Shown: one piece after another, positions 1-9,829 of the stretch | How positions within the stretch are numbered: position 1 is the first letter of the stretch | Layout: every line of letters starts with the position of its first letter | Origin: Flavihumibacter sp. CACIAM 22H1 | Lineage (GTDB): Bacteria > Bacteroidota > Bacteroidia > Chitinophagales > Chitinophagaceae | Direction of reading: 5' to 3' | NCBI RefSeq assembly: GCF_001601815.1 | Contig: NZ_LUKG01000004.1 | Coordinates: 41,052 to 80,435 of the forward strand | Length of the DNA: 39,384 nucleotides | Program-made: the position numbers and the translations under genes | The notes under the pieces: generated by a model | What the model saw: only the letters and a program-made list of their open reading frames with translations | Databases searched by the model: none | What the model was told of the DNA's origin: nothing

Positions 1-2514
1 GTGCTGAAAGGTCCGGCAGCCGGTGCCCTCTATGGTGCACTGGGGGTTAACGGTGCTATCATGTACACTACTAAAAAAGGTAAAAAAGGCAAACTAACGG
101 TAGAACTTAATTCTTCTACTATGTTTCAAACCAGCTATACCGTGGTTCCTGAAGTACAGTCTGTATACGGTAACGGAGACCAGGGCCGCTATGCCTATGT
201 AAACGGATCCGGTGGCGGATCTGAAGGCGGTGGTTGGATATGGGGGCCTAAACTGGATCAGCGTGATCCCAGTACTCCCAGTGGGTTTTACGAAACCCCG
301 CAGTATAATAGTCCCATTGATCCGGTGACCGGCCAGCGGGTTCCCCTTCCATGGATTTCCAGGGGTAAGAATAATATCAAAAACTTTTTCAGAACCGGTA
401 TCCTTTCCACCAATAGCGTATCTGCTTCGATAGGAACCGAAAAGGGCTCTTTCCGGATTGCGGCTAACCATATGTACCAGCAGGGCGTGGTGCCCAATAC
501 AGGTTTGAATAACAGCTCCTTTTCCATCGGCGGCACCTACCAACTTGCTCCAAAACTAAGCATGGATGCTAAACTTACCTATAACCGGGAATATTCTGAT
601 AACTATCCTTCTATCGGTTATGGCCCGCCCAATTACCTGTATAACCTGATATTATGGATCGGCCCTGATATCGATATCCGCGATCTGGAAAACTACTGGA
701 TGCCGGGCAGAGAAGGGCTGCAACAACGCAATTACAATCTTTCCTGGTACAATAACCCCCATTTTATTGCCAACGAGTTATTGAACGGGTACAGGAGGAA
801 TAACAGTTTTGGCCAGGCTACATTTGATTATAAAATAAATAAAGACCTATCGGTTAAATTCCGCAATGGATTTAACCAGTATTCAAGTGTAGGTGATGTG
901 CGTGAACCTTATAGTTATATAGCATACGACTATATTTCTAGAGGAAACTTTGCAAGTGATCAATCCAATTATTTTGATATCAATTCCGACCTTATTGTTA
1001 ACTACAAAAAGGATTTTGGAAAAAATTTCGGTATTAATGTAACAGCCGGAGCTGCTAATGCCTATCGCCGATTTGAATCCGTTTATACCACTACAGATGG
1101 ACTAACCATTCCTGAATTTTATTCTCTTACTAATACCATCAATCCATTGAAAGGGTCCAGTACTTTAAGAGAAAGAAGAACGGGAAGTGTATATGGAATG
1201 ATCGATGCCGAAGCACTCGGCTTTCTCTACCTTAATTTAACCGGCCGCTACGACAAAACCTCCACATTGCCCATTGAAAATAATGGATACTTTTATCCTT
1301 CGGTTGGGTTGTCTGCTGTATTATCAGATAAGCTGAAACTGCCGGAAGCAATTTCCTTCCTGAAACTCAGGGGCTCCTGGGCAAAAGTTAATACCGGTTT
1401 TATTGATGCCAATAACCCTTATGCTCACCTTACTACCTACGGTATCGGCCCCAAATGGAACAATGTACCATCCCTGGTATGGCCTACCACCTTTATTTCC
1501 CCGGATCTTGTTCCTGCAACAGTAGAGTCTGCTGAATTTGGTGGTGTAATCGGCCTTTTCAATAACAGGATTAACCTGGATGTTACTTATTTTACCAATC
1601 GTGATTATAACAATTTCATCAATGTAACCCAATCACAGGCAAGTGGAAATACCAGTGTGCTTAAAAATGCCAATGTTTTTCAACGTAAGGGTTGGGAATT
1701 CATGCTGAGTGGGTATCCTGTAAGAGGAAAAGACTTTAAATGGGAAACTACTTTCAATTTTTCCAAAGTTCATCGCTGGCTGAAAGATGCTACCGATAAC
1801 CCCGACGGCTATATTGGCCAGATTAAAGAAGGACAGCGGATGGACCGGATTTTCATTACAGAATCCCGCACGCCAGACGGACAGGCCATCTACAACTCCA
1901 ATGGAATGCAGGCCTATACCCCCTTTGGCCAGTATTTTGGTGATCGTGACCCCGATTGGATCTATGGCTGGCAAAATACCCTAACCTACAAGAGGCTAAG
2001 CCTTACCATGTCGGTTGATGGTCGTATAGGCGGACTTATCTACTCTACCACCAACCAAAAAATGTGGTGGGGCGGAACGGCCAAAGGTACCGTTACTCCT
2101 TTCAGAGACGATGCCAATGCAGGCAATAGTACCTATGTTGGTCCGGGTGTGGTAGTTAGCTCCGGTTCAGTTGAATACGACAGTTACGGCAATATTATTT
2201 CCGACTCCCGGAAATTTGCCCCCAATACCACACCGGTTAACTACATCAGCTTTATGCAAAGTACCAGTGGCGCCATGCTCAATAATTATTTTTATTACAG
2301 TGGTACCTATCTGAAAATGCGGGAGCTGGTATTAACCTATCACCTGCCTTCTAACTGGGTGAAAGGGGTGTTTACCGATGCCTCGGTTTCATTTATTGGA
2401 AATAACCTGTTTATCCTTTCCAAGATCCCGAATGTTGACCCGGATGCTGAGAGAGATGAACTTCAAACGCCTTCGATGAGAAGCATAGGGGTAAACTTCA
2501 ATGTTCGCTTCTGA
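1..2514 (+). CDS. SusC/RagA-family TonB-linked outer membrane receptor, 5' truncated by the window edge
   Basis: Outer-membrane beta-barrel that with its SusD partner imports glycans or other nutrients using TonB energy. The first residues read VLKGPAAGALYG and then TTKKG, the end of the plug domain in SusC proteins, so the signal peptide, carboxypeptidase-like domain and most of the plug lie before the window. The GTG at base 1 is therefore not a real start. The remaining ~837 residues are rich in aromatic beta-strands and end in NVRF, a terminal aromatic typical of barrel proteins. The C-terminal region (GNIISDSRKFAPN) is closely matched in the second SusC here (GNIISDSRKYAPN), so the two are paralogues. 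SusD follows after 29 bases. The family is certain; the substrate is unknown. Confidence 0.95.
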   Translation: MLKGPAAGALYGALGVNGAIMYTTKKGKKGKLTVELNSSTMFQTSYTVVPEVQSVYGNGDQGRYAYVNGSGGGSEGGGWIWGPKLDQRDPSTPSGFYETPQYNSPIDPVTGQRVPLPWISRGKNNIKNFFRTGILSTNSVSASIGTEKGSFRIAANHMYQQGVVPNTGLNNSSFSIGGTYQLAPKLSMDAKLTYNREYSDNYPSIGYGPPNYLYNLILWIGPDIDIRDLENYWMPGREGLQQRNYNLSWYNNPHFIANELLNGYRRNNSFGQATFDYKINKDLSVKFRNGFNQYSSVGDVREPYSYIAYDYISRGNFASDQSNYFDINSDLIVNYKKDFGKNFGINVTAGAANAYRRFESVYTTTDGLTIPEFYSLTNTINPLKGSSTLRERRTGSVYGMIDAEALGFLYLNLTGRYDKTSTLPIENNGYFYPSVGLSAVLSDKLKLPEAISFLKLRGSWAKVNTGFIDANNPYAHLTTYGIGPKWNNVPSLVWPTTFISPDLVPATVESAEFGGVIGLFNNRINLDVTYFTNRDYNNFINVTQSQASGNTSVLKNANVFQRKGWEFMLSGYPVRGKDFKWETTFNFSKVHRWLKDATDNPDGYIGQIKEGQRMDRIFITESRTPDGQAIYNSNGMQAYTPFGQYFGDRDPDWIYGWQNTLTYKRLSLTMSVDGRIGGLIYSTTNQKMWWGGTAKGTVTPFRDDANAGNSTYVGPGVVVSSGSVEYDSYGNIISDSRKFAPNTTPVNYISFMQSTSGAMLNNYFYYSGTYLKMRELVLTYHLPSNWVKGVFTDASVSFIGNNLFILSKIPNVDPDAERDELQTPSMRSIGVNFNVRF

Positions 2515-2543
2515 TTTTTAAACGAACAGTAAAAATTACAACG

Positions 2544-4025
2544 ATGAACAAGACTATATTACTTGCAACAATAACCGGGCTTCTTGCCCTGGGCTCCTGT
2601 AGAAAATACGACGAGTTTCAGAATAACCCGAATAACCCTACTATTGCTGACCCCTCTCTTTTATTGCCAGCAATTGAACGAACGGCTTTTTCTACCATTT
2701 CTGCCGATGCCGCATTAGCCTCTCGCTACATGGTATATACACAAGGCGCCAGCAATGCACAATATTATGGATGGCAACGCAGTGGCATGAGCTACGGTAA
2801 TATTACACAGGTAGTGAAAATGGAACAGGAAGCAGCCCGTACCAACAAGCCCAATTACCGGTATATCGGTAAGTTCTTTAAGGCCGTATTTGTGGTAAAT
2901 ATGACGCAGACTTTTGGTGATATTCCCTACTCACAGATGATGCAGTCTATTATGTACGGGAATTATTCAGATAGTACCGCTATCCGACCGGTTTATGATA
3001 AACAGGAAGATGTGTATAAAGGTGTATTGGAGGAACTGAAAATTGCCAGTGATTCATTGAATACAACCGGTGTAGCAATTGGCGGAGACCTGGTGTATAA
3101 TGGAAATATTGAAAAATGGAAACGCCTTATCAATTCCTACACCCTGCGCGTTTTGATGAGTTTATCTAAAAAAGAAAATTCCGCCTCTCTCAACATAAAA
3201 CAGCGGTTCAATGAAATCATTGCCAACCCGGGTAAATATCCACTGATGACAGGCAATGCTGATAACGGACGCCTGCCTTATTATGATATTACCGGCAACC
3301 AGTATCCGTATTTCAACAACAACTCCATGAAAACGGATTATTACCTGGATGTATCATTTGTTTCTATCCTGCAGGATCTCAAAGACCCCCGTTTATTTGT
3401 ATTTGGAAAACCCACGCCGGCCAGTGGCGGACCAGCAACAGATTTTGATGCGTACGACGGGTTATCAGGCAGCGCGCCCCTGGCAGAAAATACAGCCAAA
3501 CGCGGTGCAGGAAATGCCTCCCAGATCAATGATCGTTATGCGTATACGGCTACCAATGAACCCAGCTTACTGATGAGTTATGCTGAACTACAGTTTATAT
3601 TGGCGGAAGCAGTGGTAAGAGGCTGGATCAACGGCAATGCAGCTGAATTTTATGCGAACGGAATCAAAGCTTCGATGGACTTTTCCAATTATAATAACAC
3701 CTATTCTTCAGAAACTATAGACGAGTACATTGAAAGCAATGAAGTGGCCCTGGTATCAGGTCGGGAAATCGAACAGATCATTACACAGAAATACATTAGC
3801 ATGTTCATGAATACCGGCTGGCAGCCTTTTTATGAGCAGCGAAGAACAGGATTCCCCGTGTTTGATGTAACTGGTGCAGGTATTCTGAATGGCGGACGAA
3901 TTCCTAAACGATGGATGTACCCCAACGATGAGTTTATTAATAACCGGGTAAACGTAGAGAACGCTATTAAAAGCCAGTACCCCGGTGGTGATGATATTAA
4001 TGGTATAATGTGGATATTGCAATAA
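2544..4025 (+). CDS. SusD/RagB-family nutrient-binding outer membrane lipoprotein
   Basis: Surface lipoprotein that captures substrate and acts as a lid on the SusC barrel. Length is 493 residues, normal for the family. The N-terminus is a lipoprotein signal with the lipobox LGSC; the cysteine at about residue 19 would be lipidated. After it comes [13 protein letters not shown], the Asn/Pro-rich start common in the SusD-like group that pairs with shorter SusC proteins. It shows colinear similarity to the second SusD (NNPNNPT versus NTNPNQAT near the N-terminus; [15 protein letters not shown] versus [14 protein letters not shown]). It sits between SusC and a phosphatase gene that starts 1 base after its stop, so the three are probably co-transcribed. 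Ligand not predictable from sequence. Confidence 0.94.
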   Translation: MNKTILLATITGLLALGSCRKYDEFQNNPNNPTIADPSLLLPAIERTAFSTISADAALASRYMVYTQGASNAQYYGWQRSGMSYGNITQVVKMEQEAARTNKPNYRYIGKFFKAVFVVNMTQTFGDIPYSQMMQSIMYGNYSDSTAIRPVYDKQEDVYKGVLEELKIASDSLNTTGVAIGGDLVYNGNIEKWKRLINSYTLRVLMSLSKKENSASLNIKQRFNEIIANPGKYPLMTGNADNGRLPYYDITGNQYPYFNNNSMKTDYYLDVSFVSILQDLKDPRLFVFGKPTPASGGPATDFDAYDGLSGSAPLAENTAKRGAGNASQINDRYAYTATNEPSLLMSYAELQFILAEAVVRGWINGNAAEFYANGIKASMDFSNYNNTYSSETIDEYIESNEVALVSGREIEQIITQKYISMFMNTGWQPFYEQRRTGFPVFDVTGAGILNGGRIPKRWMYPNDEFINNRVNVENAIKSQYPGGDDINGIMWILQ

Positions 4026-4026
4026 T

Positions 4027-5253
4027 ATGAGACTATTAACAGGAACTTTGATCGCACTGGTGCTTAGCATCAGTGCGATTGCACAAAAAGCGAAAAAAGC
4101 CGTGTTCGTAATTGTGGATGGCATTGCTGCAGATGTTATCGAAAAACAGCCTACTCCTAATCTTGATAAAATTGCCAAAACAGGCGGGTACGCGCGGGCC
4201 TATGTAGGCGGCCAAAAAGGTGGCTATTCCCAAACGCCTACCATTTCTGCAGTAGGATACAATTCATTATTAACCGGCACCTGGGTAAATAAACACAATG
4301 TGTGGGATAATGATATTGCTGCACCAAACTATAATTACCACACAATATTCCGCTTTTTTAAAGAACAGTATCCAGAAAAGAAAACCGCTATTTTTTCGAG
4401 CTGGCTCGATAACCGCACCAAACTGGCGGGCGATGGTATGCCAGAGACCGGTCGACTCCAGATTGATTATCATATAGACGGACTGGAACTTGATACCCTG
4501 CGTTTTCCGCACGATAAGCAGAAAGCCTATATGCACCTTATTGATGAAGAAGTGGTACAGAAAGCCAGTGAATATATCCGGGAGCAGGCACCTGACCTGT
4601 CATGGGTTTACCTGGAATACACCGATGACATGGGACATATGTACGGCGATAGTGAGGAATTCTATAAAGCAATCGGCTATATGGACCAGCAAATGGGTAA
4701 ATTATGGGATGCTATCCAGTTCAGGGAAAAAAATTACCAGGAAGAATGGGTCATTTATATAACCACCGATCATGGACGAGATGCCAAAACAGGCAAACAC
4801 CATGGCGGCCAATCTGACCGGGAGAGAAGCACCTGGATCGTAACCAGCGCAAAAGGACTGAACAGTTATTTCAAATCAGGTAAAGCGGCGGTAGTGGATA
4901 TCATGCCATCCATCGCCCGGTTCCTACAGGTTCGGATTCCCCGCCAGCAGGCCCTGGAAATCGACGGTATTTCAATTACAGGGCCCTTATCGGCAAGCGG
5001 GTTAAACGCAACCCAGGCAGATGGAAAAATTAACCTGTCCTGGAACCCCATCAATAAAAAAGGAAAAGCAAAGATCTGGATCAGCACCACCAATCATTTC
5101 AAAACCGGGGGTACAGATTCCTATAAACTGCTAAAAACGGTATCGGTAGCAGACGGAAAAGCGGTTATAGATTATCCGGCCACTGAAGCAGGTATACTAA
5201 AAATTGTGTTGGAAACCCCGGAAAATTTCCTGAATACCTGGCTGTTGCGCTGA
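4027..5253 (+). CDS. Secreted alkaline-phosphatase-superfamily phosphodiesterase (NPP/type I phosphodiesterase-like)
   Basis: A 408-residue exported enzyme expected to hydrolyse phosphate mono- or diesters with two metal ions. The first 20 residues are a cleavable signal peptide ending AIAQ. Metal-ligand positions of the superfamily are visible: D31 in VIVDG, a Thr/Ser nucleophile region around residues 70-74 (QTPTIS) followed by NSLLTG, TDDMGH around 199-204, TDHG with D248 and H249, and HHGG with H259. The last ~90 residues, after the catalytic core, look like a beta-sandwich accessory domain. It begins 1 base after the SusD stop, which suggests the SusCD pair handles a phosphorylated substrate or its product; that link is inference. 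The exact substrate class (nucleotide, phospholipid, glycan phosphate) cannot be told. Confidence 0.85.
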   Translation: MRLLTGTLIALVLSISAIAQKAKKAVFVIVDGIAADVIEKQPTPNLDKIAKTGGYARAYVGGQKGGYSQTPTISAVGYNSLLTGTWVNKHNVWDNDIAAPNYNYHTIFRFFKEQYPEKKTAIFSSWLDNRTKLAGDGMPETGRLQIDYHIDGLELDTLRFPHDKQKAYMHLIDEEVVQKASEYIREQAPDLSWVYLEYTDDMGHMYGDSEEFYKAIGYMDQQMGKLWDAIQFREKNYQEEWVIYITTDHGRDAKTGKHHGGQSDRERSTWIVTSAKGLNSYFKSGKAAVVDIMPSIARFLQVRIPRQQALEIDGISITGPLSASGLNATQADGKINLSWNPINKKGKAKIWISTTNHFKTGGTDSYKLLKTVSVADGKAVIDYPATEAGILKIVLETPENFLNTWLLR

Positions 5254-5293
5254 TTTACCGTAGAAAATTATACCCGCTGAGCAAGGCACGAAT

Positions 5294-5329
5294 TTTTAGC
5301 AGGATCTTTTATGAAAGGTCCTGCTAAAA
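5294..5329 (+). promoter_or_regulatory. 16-bp hairpin with the start codon in its loop
   Basis: The left arm TTTTAGCAGGATCTTT (5294-5309) pairs with the right arm AAAGGTCCTGCTAAAA (5314-5329). All positions pair, with one G-U (5305-5318). The 4-base loop TATG contains the ATG at 5311 used by the dehydrogenase gene. There is no T-run after either arm on either strand, so it does not look like a simple terminator. It could hide or present the start codon. Confidence 0.6.
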
Positions 5330-6579
5330 CACGTGCTACACTTAGCTGCTTGCTGATCAGTTGTTTGCTGCAGGCGCAATTGCCACCGCCCCATGCTACA
5401 AAATCAGCCATGAATTTCAGTAAGGTGATCGGGTGGAAGGATGGCGAAACACCGCAGGCTCCGGAAGGGTTTACTGTTACCCGTTTCGCCCATAATTTCC
5501 AAAACCCTCGCTGGATGTACCAGCTTCCTAATGGCGATATACTTGTAGTGGAATCAAATACCCCGCATAGCTGGCTGGAAAAGTTGGGGGCGGCCGTTAT
5601 AGGTGCTAATAAATCAAACGATATGCGCAACAGCGCTAATCGTATTACACTGCTGCGCGATACAACTGCCGATGGCATACCAGACCTTCGAACCAGTTTT
5701 TTAGAAGGATTGAACCTGCCTTTTGGCTTGCTGCTAATCAAAGACAAATTATATGTAGCCAATACCGATGCGGTGCTGGTTTTTGATTATACCGATGGCC
5801 AGACCCTGATAAACTCCGTCGGAAAAAAAATCATTGACCTTCCCGCCGGTAAAGTGAACCAGCACTGGACAAGAAATTTGCTGGCCAATAGCGACCAGTC
5901 AAAAATTTATATAGCTATCGGATCTGGTACCAATGTAGCCGAGAAGGGCCTCGACCTGGAAAAAGACAAAGCCAGAATATGGGAAATTAATCCTGATGGA
6001 ACAGGGCTGAAAGTATATGCCTCCGGTTTGCGGAATCCTGTCGGAATGGGATGGGAACCAAGTACGGGTACTCTTTGGGTTACTGTAAATGAACGAGATA
6101 AACTGGGCGACGAATTGGTGCCAGACTACCTGACATCCGTTAAAGAGGGTGGCTTTTATGGCTGGCCATATAGTTATTTCGGTCAACATTATGATCCACG
6201 CGTAAAAGAAGAGGAACAGGACAGCGCCCTCGTGGCAAGCGCCCTGGTGCCTGATATTCCCCTGGGAGCACATACCGCTTCCCTGGGCCTGGTATTTTAT
6301 ACCCATACCGCTTTTCCGGAAAAATACCAGGGCGGCGCTTTTGTTGCCCAACACGGATCCTGGAACCGATCTAAACTTTCCGGGTATCGGGTAGTATTTA
6401 TACCGTTCAAAAATGGAAAAGCTGCTAAAGCTCCGGAAGATTTTCTAACAGGATTTATTGTTGATCCTGACAAGGATGAGGTAAGAGGTCGCCCCACCGG
6501 TTTACTACTTCTAAAGGATGGGTCTCTACTGCTGACCGATGATACAAGTGATACCATTTGGAGAATTGCTGCCAAATAA
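5311..6579 (+). CDS. Exported sorbosone dehydrogenase-like / PQQ-dependent sugar dehydrogenase-type beta-propeller
   Basis: A 422-residue protein of the glucose/sorbosone dehydrogenase beta-propeller class, which oxidises sugars or sugar-like alcohols in the periplasm, often with PQQ. Visible family stretches are FTVTRFAHNFQNPRWM near residue 50, GLNLPFGLLL, GSGTNV, the IWEINPDGTGLKVYASGLRNPVG block, and GGFYGWPYSYFG, followed by FVAQHGSWNRS and LLLTDD near the end. The first ~25 residues (TLSCLLISCLLQAQ) form a signal peptide, which supports the ATG at 5311; no earlier in-frame ATG exists after the stop at 5278. That ATG lies inside a long hairpin. The gene is 57 bases after the phosphatase and 23 bases before LigD. 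No PQQ synthesis gene is in the window, so the cofactor is an inference from the family. Confidence 0.85.
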   Translation: MKGPAKTRATLSCLLISCLLQAQLPPPHATKSAMNFSKVIGWKDGETPQAPEGFTVTRFAHNFQNPRWMYQLPNGDILVVESNTPHSWLEKLGAAVIGANKSNDMRNSANRITLLRDTTADGIPDLRTSFLEGLNLPFGLLLIKDKLYVANTDAVLVFDYTDGQTLINSVGKKIIDLPAGKVNQHWTRNLLANSDQSKIYIAIGSGTNVAEKGLDLEKDKARIWEINPDGTGLKVYASGLRNPVGMGWEPSTGTLWVTVNERDKLGDELVPDYLTSVKEGGFYGWPYSYFGQHYDPRVKEEEQDSALVASALVPDIPLGAHTASLGLVFYTHTAFPEKYQGGAFVAQHGSWNRSKLSGYRVVFIPFKNGKAAKAPEDFLTGFIVDPDKDEVRGRPTGLLLLKDGSLLLTDDTSDTIWRIAAK

Positions 6580-6602
6580 CAGGCAGCCCAAATTCCGGCA
6601 AT

Positions 6603-9029
6603 ATGAGTTTATCGTTGTACAGAAAAAAAAGGTCCTTTGATAAAACGCCCGAACCGAAGGCAGGCAAAACCACTGGTTCGAAACTCATTTTTGTAATACA
6701 AAAACACCGTGCATCCCAATTGCACTATGATCTTCGTTTGGAGATGCAGGGGGTGCTCAAGAGCTGGGCAGTTCCAAAAGAACCATCTCTAAACCCGGCA
6801 GACAAACGGCTGGCTATTATGGTGGAAGACCATCCCTATGATTACAAGGATTTTGAAGGCACAATTCCCAAAGGAAATTATGGAGCAGGTAAAGTGGTTA
6901 TTTGGGACAGTGGGTTTTATAGACCTGTTGACGGAAGTACCGGAAAAGCCGCCCAGGAAAAATCGCTGCTGAAACAATTGCGGGCCGGATCTCTTAAAAT
7001 TAAGCTGGAAGGCAAAAAACTGAACGGAGAGTTTGCCCTTGTAAAAACAAGCGGTATGGGTAAGAATGCCTGGCTCCTGATAAGTAAGTCACCCCCTGAA
7101 AAATTATCTCCAATGCTGGCTACCCTGGTCAACCAGCCATTTGATGACAAGAATTGGATGTTTGAAGTAAAATGGGACGGTTATCGGGCCCTGGCAGCTA
7201 AAAGAAACCAGGTAACAGAACTACTATCACGCAACGGAAAATCTTTCGCAGAAAAATTTTACCCCGTGTTTGATGCTATTAAAAGCTGGAAACAGGACCT
7301 GGTATTGGATGGGGAAATTGTAGTAGTGGACGAAAGAGGAGTTGCCAATTTTCAACGCCTGCAAAACTGGCGAACGGAGGCTGATGGCCAGTTATATTAC
7401 TATGTTTTTGATTTACTCTGGTATAAAGGAGAAAACCTGATGGGATTACCACTGTCGGAACGCAAGAAAAGATTGAAAAGAATAATTCCGGCTGATCATC
7501 CGGTTGTTAAACTCGGGTTTTCTGTAGTTGGCAGAGGAATCGACTTTTTTTACAGTGCACAGAAAATGGGATTGGAAGGCATTATTGCTAAAAAATCAGA
7601 CAGTACGTACCAGGCAGGCGAACGAAGCAACAACTGGTTAAAAATAAAAACGGCGCGCAGGCAGGAGGTAATCATTGCAGGATTTACCAGAAACCAGGGA
7701 TCTCCGAAATTGTTCAGTTCACTTTTACTGGGTATCTATAGGAAAAATAAACTTTATTATGCCGGTAAAGTGGGTACAGGTTTTTCCGAAGCCCTGCAAA
7801 AGGAACTAATGCAACAGTTTAAACCTCTTATAAGAAAGAAAACACCTTTTTCGGAACTGCCTGCTTACAACAAAGCATCGCGATTTCGTCCTGATCCGCC
7901 ACCGGCAGATATAACCTGGCTTAAACCATCACTGGTTGCAGAAATAAGTTTTGCTGAGATCACGGAAGAGGGGGTATTTCGGCAGGCTTCTTTCAAAGGA
8001 ATACGGGAAGACAAACCCGCCAAGCAAGTAGTAAAAGAGCAGGAACTGGTAAAAGAAGAAATACTTGGAAAAGAACCTGAAAACGGTTCTGAAACGAACC
8101 TGCTCCTTAATAGTTCTGAAAAAACAGCGTCAAAAAAAATCAATCGGAAAGAACTGGTCTTCACTAATCTTGATAAACTCTTCTGGAAGGAAGAAAAAAT
8201 TACCAAACGAGATTTACTGAATTATTATTACCATATAGCACGGTTTATACTACCATATATAAAAGACCGGCCACAGTCTTTATACCGGTTTCCGGATGGC
8301 TATAAGGGTAAAAGTTTTTACCAGAAAGACGTTACCGGAAAGGTTCCGGATTGGATAGAAACCTATAGATACCAACCGGAGGGAGACAAAAAAAATAAAC
8401 ATTTCCTGGTAGCTAAAGATGCAGCCAGTTTATTGTATATGGTAAATTTTGGCTGCATAGAAATAAATCCCTGGAGCAGTACGGTTAAGAAACCAGATTA
8501 CCCCGATTGGTGCCTGATTGATTTGGATCCGGGTACCAAAACCAGTTTCAATAAAGTAATAGAAGCTGCCCGGCTTTTCCATGAGCTGCTGAATGACCTG
8601 GAACTGCCGTGCTTTCCAAAAACCTCCGGTTCAACAGGTATTCATATTTATATTCCACTTGGAAAAAAATACACCTACGAGCAATCAAAGGAATTTGCCC
8701 GTGTATTAGCAACGATCGTTCAAAAAGAAGCCAGCAGATTTACAACTATTGAACGGAGCGTGGAAAAGCGAAATGGAAAACTCTATCTCGACTTTCTGCA
8801 GAATCGTGCCCAGGCTACGCTGGCAGCTCCCTATTCTGTACGCCCAAAACCCGGCGCTACTGTTTCTATGCCGCTTTACTGGGAAGAGCTTAAGCAAGGA
8901 TTAAAGATGAAAGATTTTACTATAAAAAATGTACCCGCACTACTGGAGGAGAGAGGCGACTTGTTTCAACCAGTACTGGGAAAAGGTATTGATATGAAAG
9001 CTGCTTTGAAACGCATGCAGCAGGTATAA
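6603..9029 (+). CDS. ligD: ATP-dependent DNA ligase LigD, three-domain non-homologous end joining enzyme
   Basis: Bacterial NHEJ enzyme that trims, fills and seals double-strand breaks together with Ku. I chose the ATG at 6603 (808 residues, MSLSLYRKKRSFDKTPEP) rather than the track's 6558, because this matches the usual LigD N-terminus and avoids overlapping the previous gene. Domain order is 3'-phosphoesterase (about 28-160: IQKHRASQLHYDLRLEM, PKGNYGAG), ligase (about 165-470, AMP-binding lysine K190 in KWDGYR, LDGEIV at 236-240, GLEGIIAKK), a Lys/Glu-rich linker (about 470-512), then primase-polymerase (about 515-800, metal-binding aspartates D640 and D642 in LIDLDPG, then KTSGSTGIH). All three active sites look intact. 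It is followed by Ku after 17 bases, so the two form an operon. Confidence 0.96.
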   Translation: MSLSLYRKKRSFDKTPEPKAGKTTGSKLIFVIQKHRASQLHYDLRLEMQGVLKSWAVPKEPSLNPADKRLAIMVEDHPYDYKDFEGTIPKGNYGAGKVVIWDSGFYRPVDGSTGKAAQEKSLLKQLRAGSLKIKLEGKKLNGEFALVKTSGMGKNAWLLISKSPPEKLSPMLATLVNQPFDDKNWMFEVKWDGYRALAAKRNQVTELLSRNGKSFAEKFYPVFDAIKSWKQDLVLDGEIVVVDERGVANFQRLQNWRTEADGQLYYYVFDLLWYKGENLMGLPLSERKKRLKRIIPADHPVVKLGFSVVGRGIDFFYSAQKMGLEGIIAKKSDSTYQAGERSNNWLKIKTARRQEVIIAGFTRNQGSPKLFSSLLLGIYRKNKLYYAGKVGTGFSEALQKELMQQFKPLIRKKTPFSELPAYNKASRFRPDPPPADITWLKPSLVAEISFAEITEEGVFRQASFKGIREDKPAKQVVKEQELVKEEILGKEPENGSETNLLLNSSEKTASKKINRKELVFTNLDKLFWKEEKITKRDLLNYYYHIARFILPYIKDRPQSLYRFPDGYKGKSFYQKDVTGKVPDWIETYRYQPEGDKKNKHFLVAKDAASLLYMVNFGCIEINPWSSTVKKPDYPDWCLIDLDPGTKTSFNKVIEAARLFHELLNDLELPCFPKTSGSTGIHIYIPLGKKYTYEQSKEFARVLATIVQKEASRFTTIERSVEKRNGKLYLDFLQNRAQATLAAPYSVRPKPGATVSMPLYWEELKQGLKMKDFTIKNVPALLEERGDLFQPVLGKGIDMKAALKRMQQV

Positions 9030-9046
9030 TTTTAAAACGCAGCATT

Positions 9047-9826
9047 ATGAGATCAATCTGGACAGGCAGTATTGCATTTGGACTGGTAAATATTCCGGTT
9101 AAAGTATTTTCTGCGGTTGCTGAACGGGCGCTTGATTTTGATATGCTTGATAAAAAAGACAACAGTGCTATAAAATTTAAGCGGGTAAACGAACGTACGG
9201 GTAAAGAAGTTGCCTGGGAGAATATTGTTAAGGGATTTGATTTGAATGGGAAATATATTGTGCTTACCGAGGAAGATTTTGAAGCCGCCAGCCCGGAGAA
9301 AACGAAAACCATAAACCTGGAGGCTTTTGTGAATACAACAGACGTAGATCTCATCCTGTTCGATCATGCTTATTACCTGTCACCGGCTAAGGGAGGAGAA
9401 CGGGCCTTCAGCCTTTTGGAAACAGCCCTTGCAAAAACTGGCAAGGCAGGCGTGGGTAGTTTTGTGCTGAGAAACAGGGAAAAGCCGGTTTTGCTCCGGT
9501 CTGCCAAGGGTCTGCTTATCCTTCATACACTTCGGTTTTTAACCGAAATCAGGAATCCTTCGGAATATACAATTAAAAAAATGGCGCCCAAGCGGAATGA
9601 ACTTACTATGGCAAACAGCCTTATTAAAAACATGACCGCCACATTTAATATTGCCGATTATAAAGATACCTATACCGCCAAACTTATGAAGCTAATCCGC
9701 TCGAAAGCAGCCGGAAAAAAATTGCCGGCCCCCAAAGCGGTATCCAGCAAACCGGCCAGTGACCTGATTGAACAACTCCAACAGAGTTTAGCTAAACCAG
9801 CAAAAATGAGAACAACTAAGAAATAA
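9047..9826 (+). CDS. ku: Bacterial Ku, DNA-end-binding protein of non-homologous end joining
   Basis: Homodimeric ring protein that loads on broken DNA ends and recruits LigD. The 259 residues begin MRSIWTGSIAFGLVNIPVKV, the classic bacterial Ku start, and continue with FKRVNERTGKEVAWENIVKG, ending the core with FLTEIRNP. The C-terminal ~50 residues are Lys/Ala/Pro-rich (KAAGKKLPAPKAV, LAKPAKMRTTKK), as in Ku tails that contact DNA or LigD. It lies 17 bases after LigD on the same strand. Its stop is only 3 bases from the stop of the convergent MBL-GNAT gene, so any terminator must lie inside coding sequence. Confidence 0.96.
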   Translation: MRSIWTGSIAFGLVNIPVKVFSAVAERALDFDMLDKKDNSAIKFKRVNERTGKEVAWENIVKGFDLNGKYIVLTEEDFEAASPEKTKTINLEAFVNTTDVDLILFDHAYYLSPAKGGERAFSLLETALAKTGKAGVGSFVLRNREKPVLLRSAKGLLILHTLRFLTEIRNPSEYTIKKMAPKRNELTMANSLIKNMTATFNIADYKDTYTAKLMKLIRSKAAGKKLPAPKAVSSKPASDLIEQLQQSLAKPAKMRTTKK

Positions 9827-9829
9827 TTG

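Noticed and set aside
94-543. Minus-strand 149-residue ORF inside the first SusC gene
   Set aside because: Shadow frame opposite clear SusC coding sequence, with no family features.
6558-6602. Upstream start of LigD overlapping the dehydrogenase gene
   Set aside because: The 15 extra residues are unlike LigD; MSLSLYRKKR at 6603 is the family's usual beginning.
7865-8206. Minus-strand Ser-rich ORF opposite the LigD linker
   Set aside because: Antisense shadow of the Lys/Glu-rich linker; it reads as low-complexity Ser/Phe.
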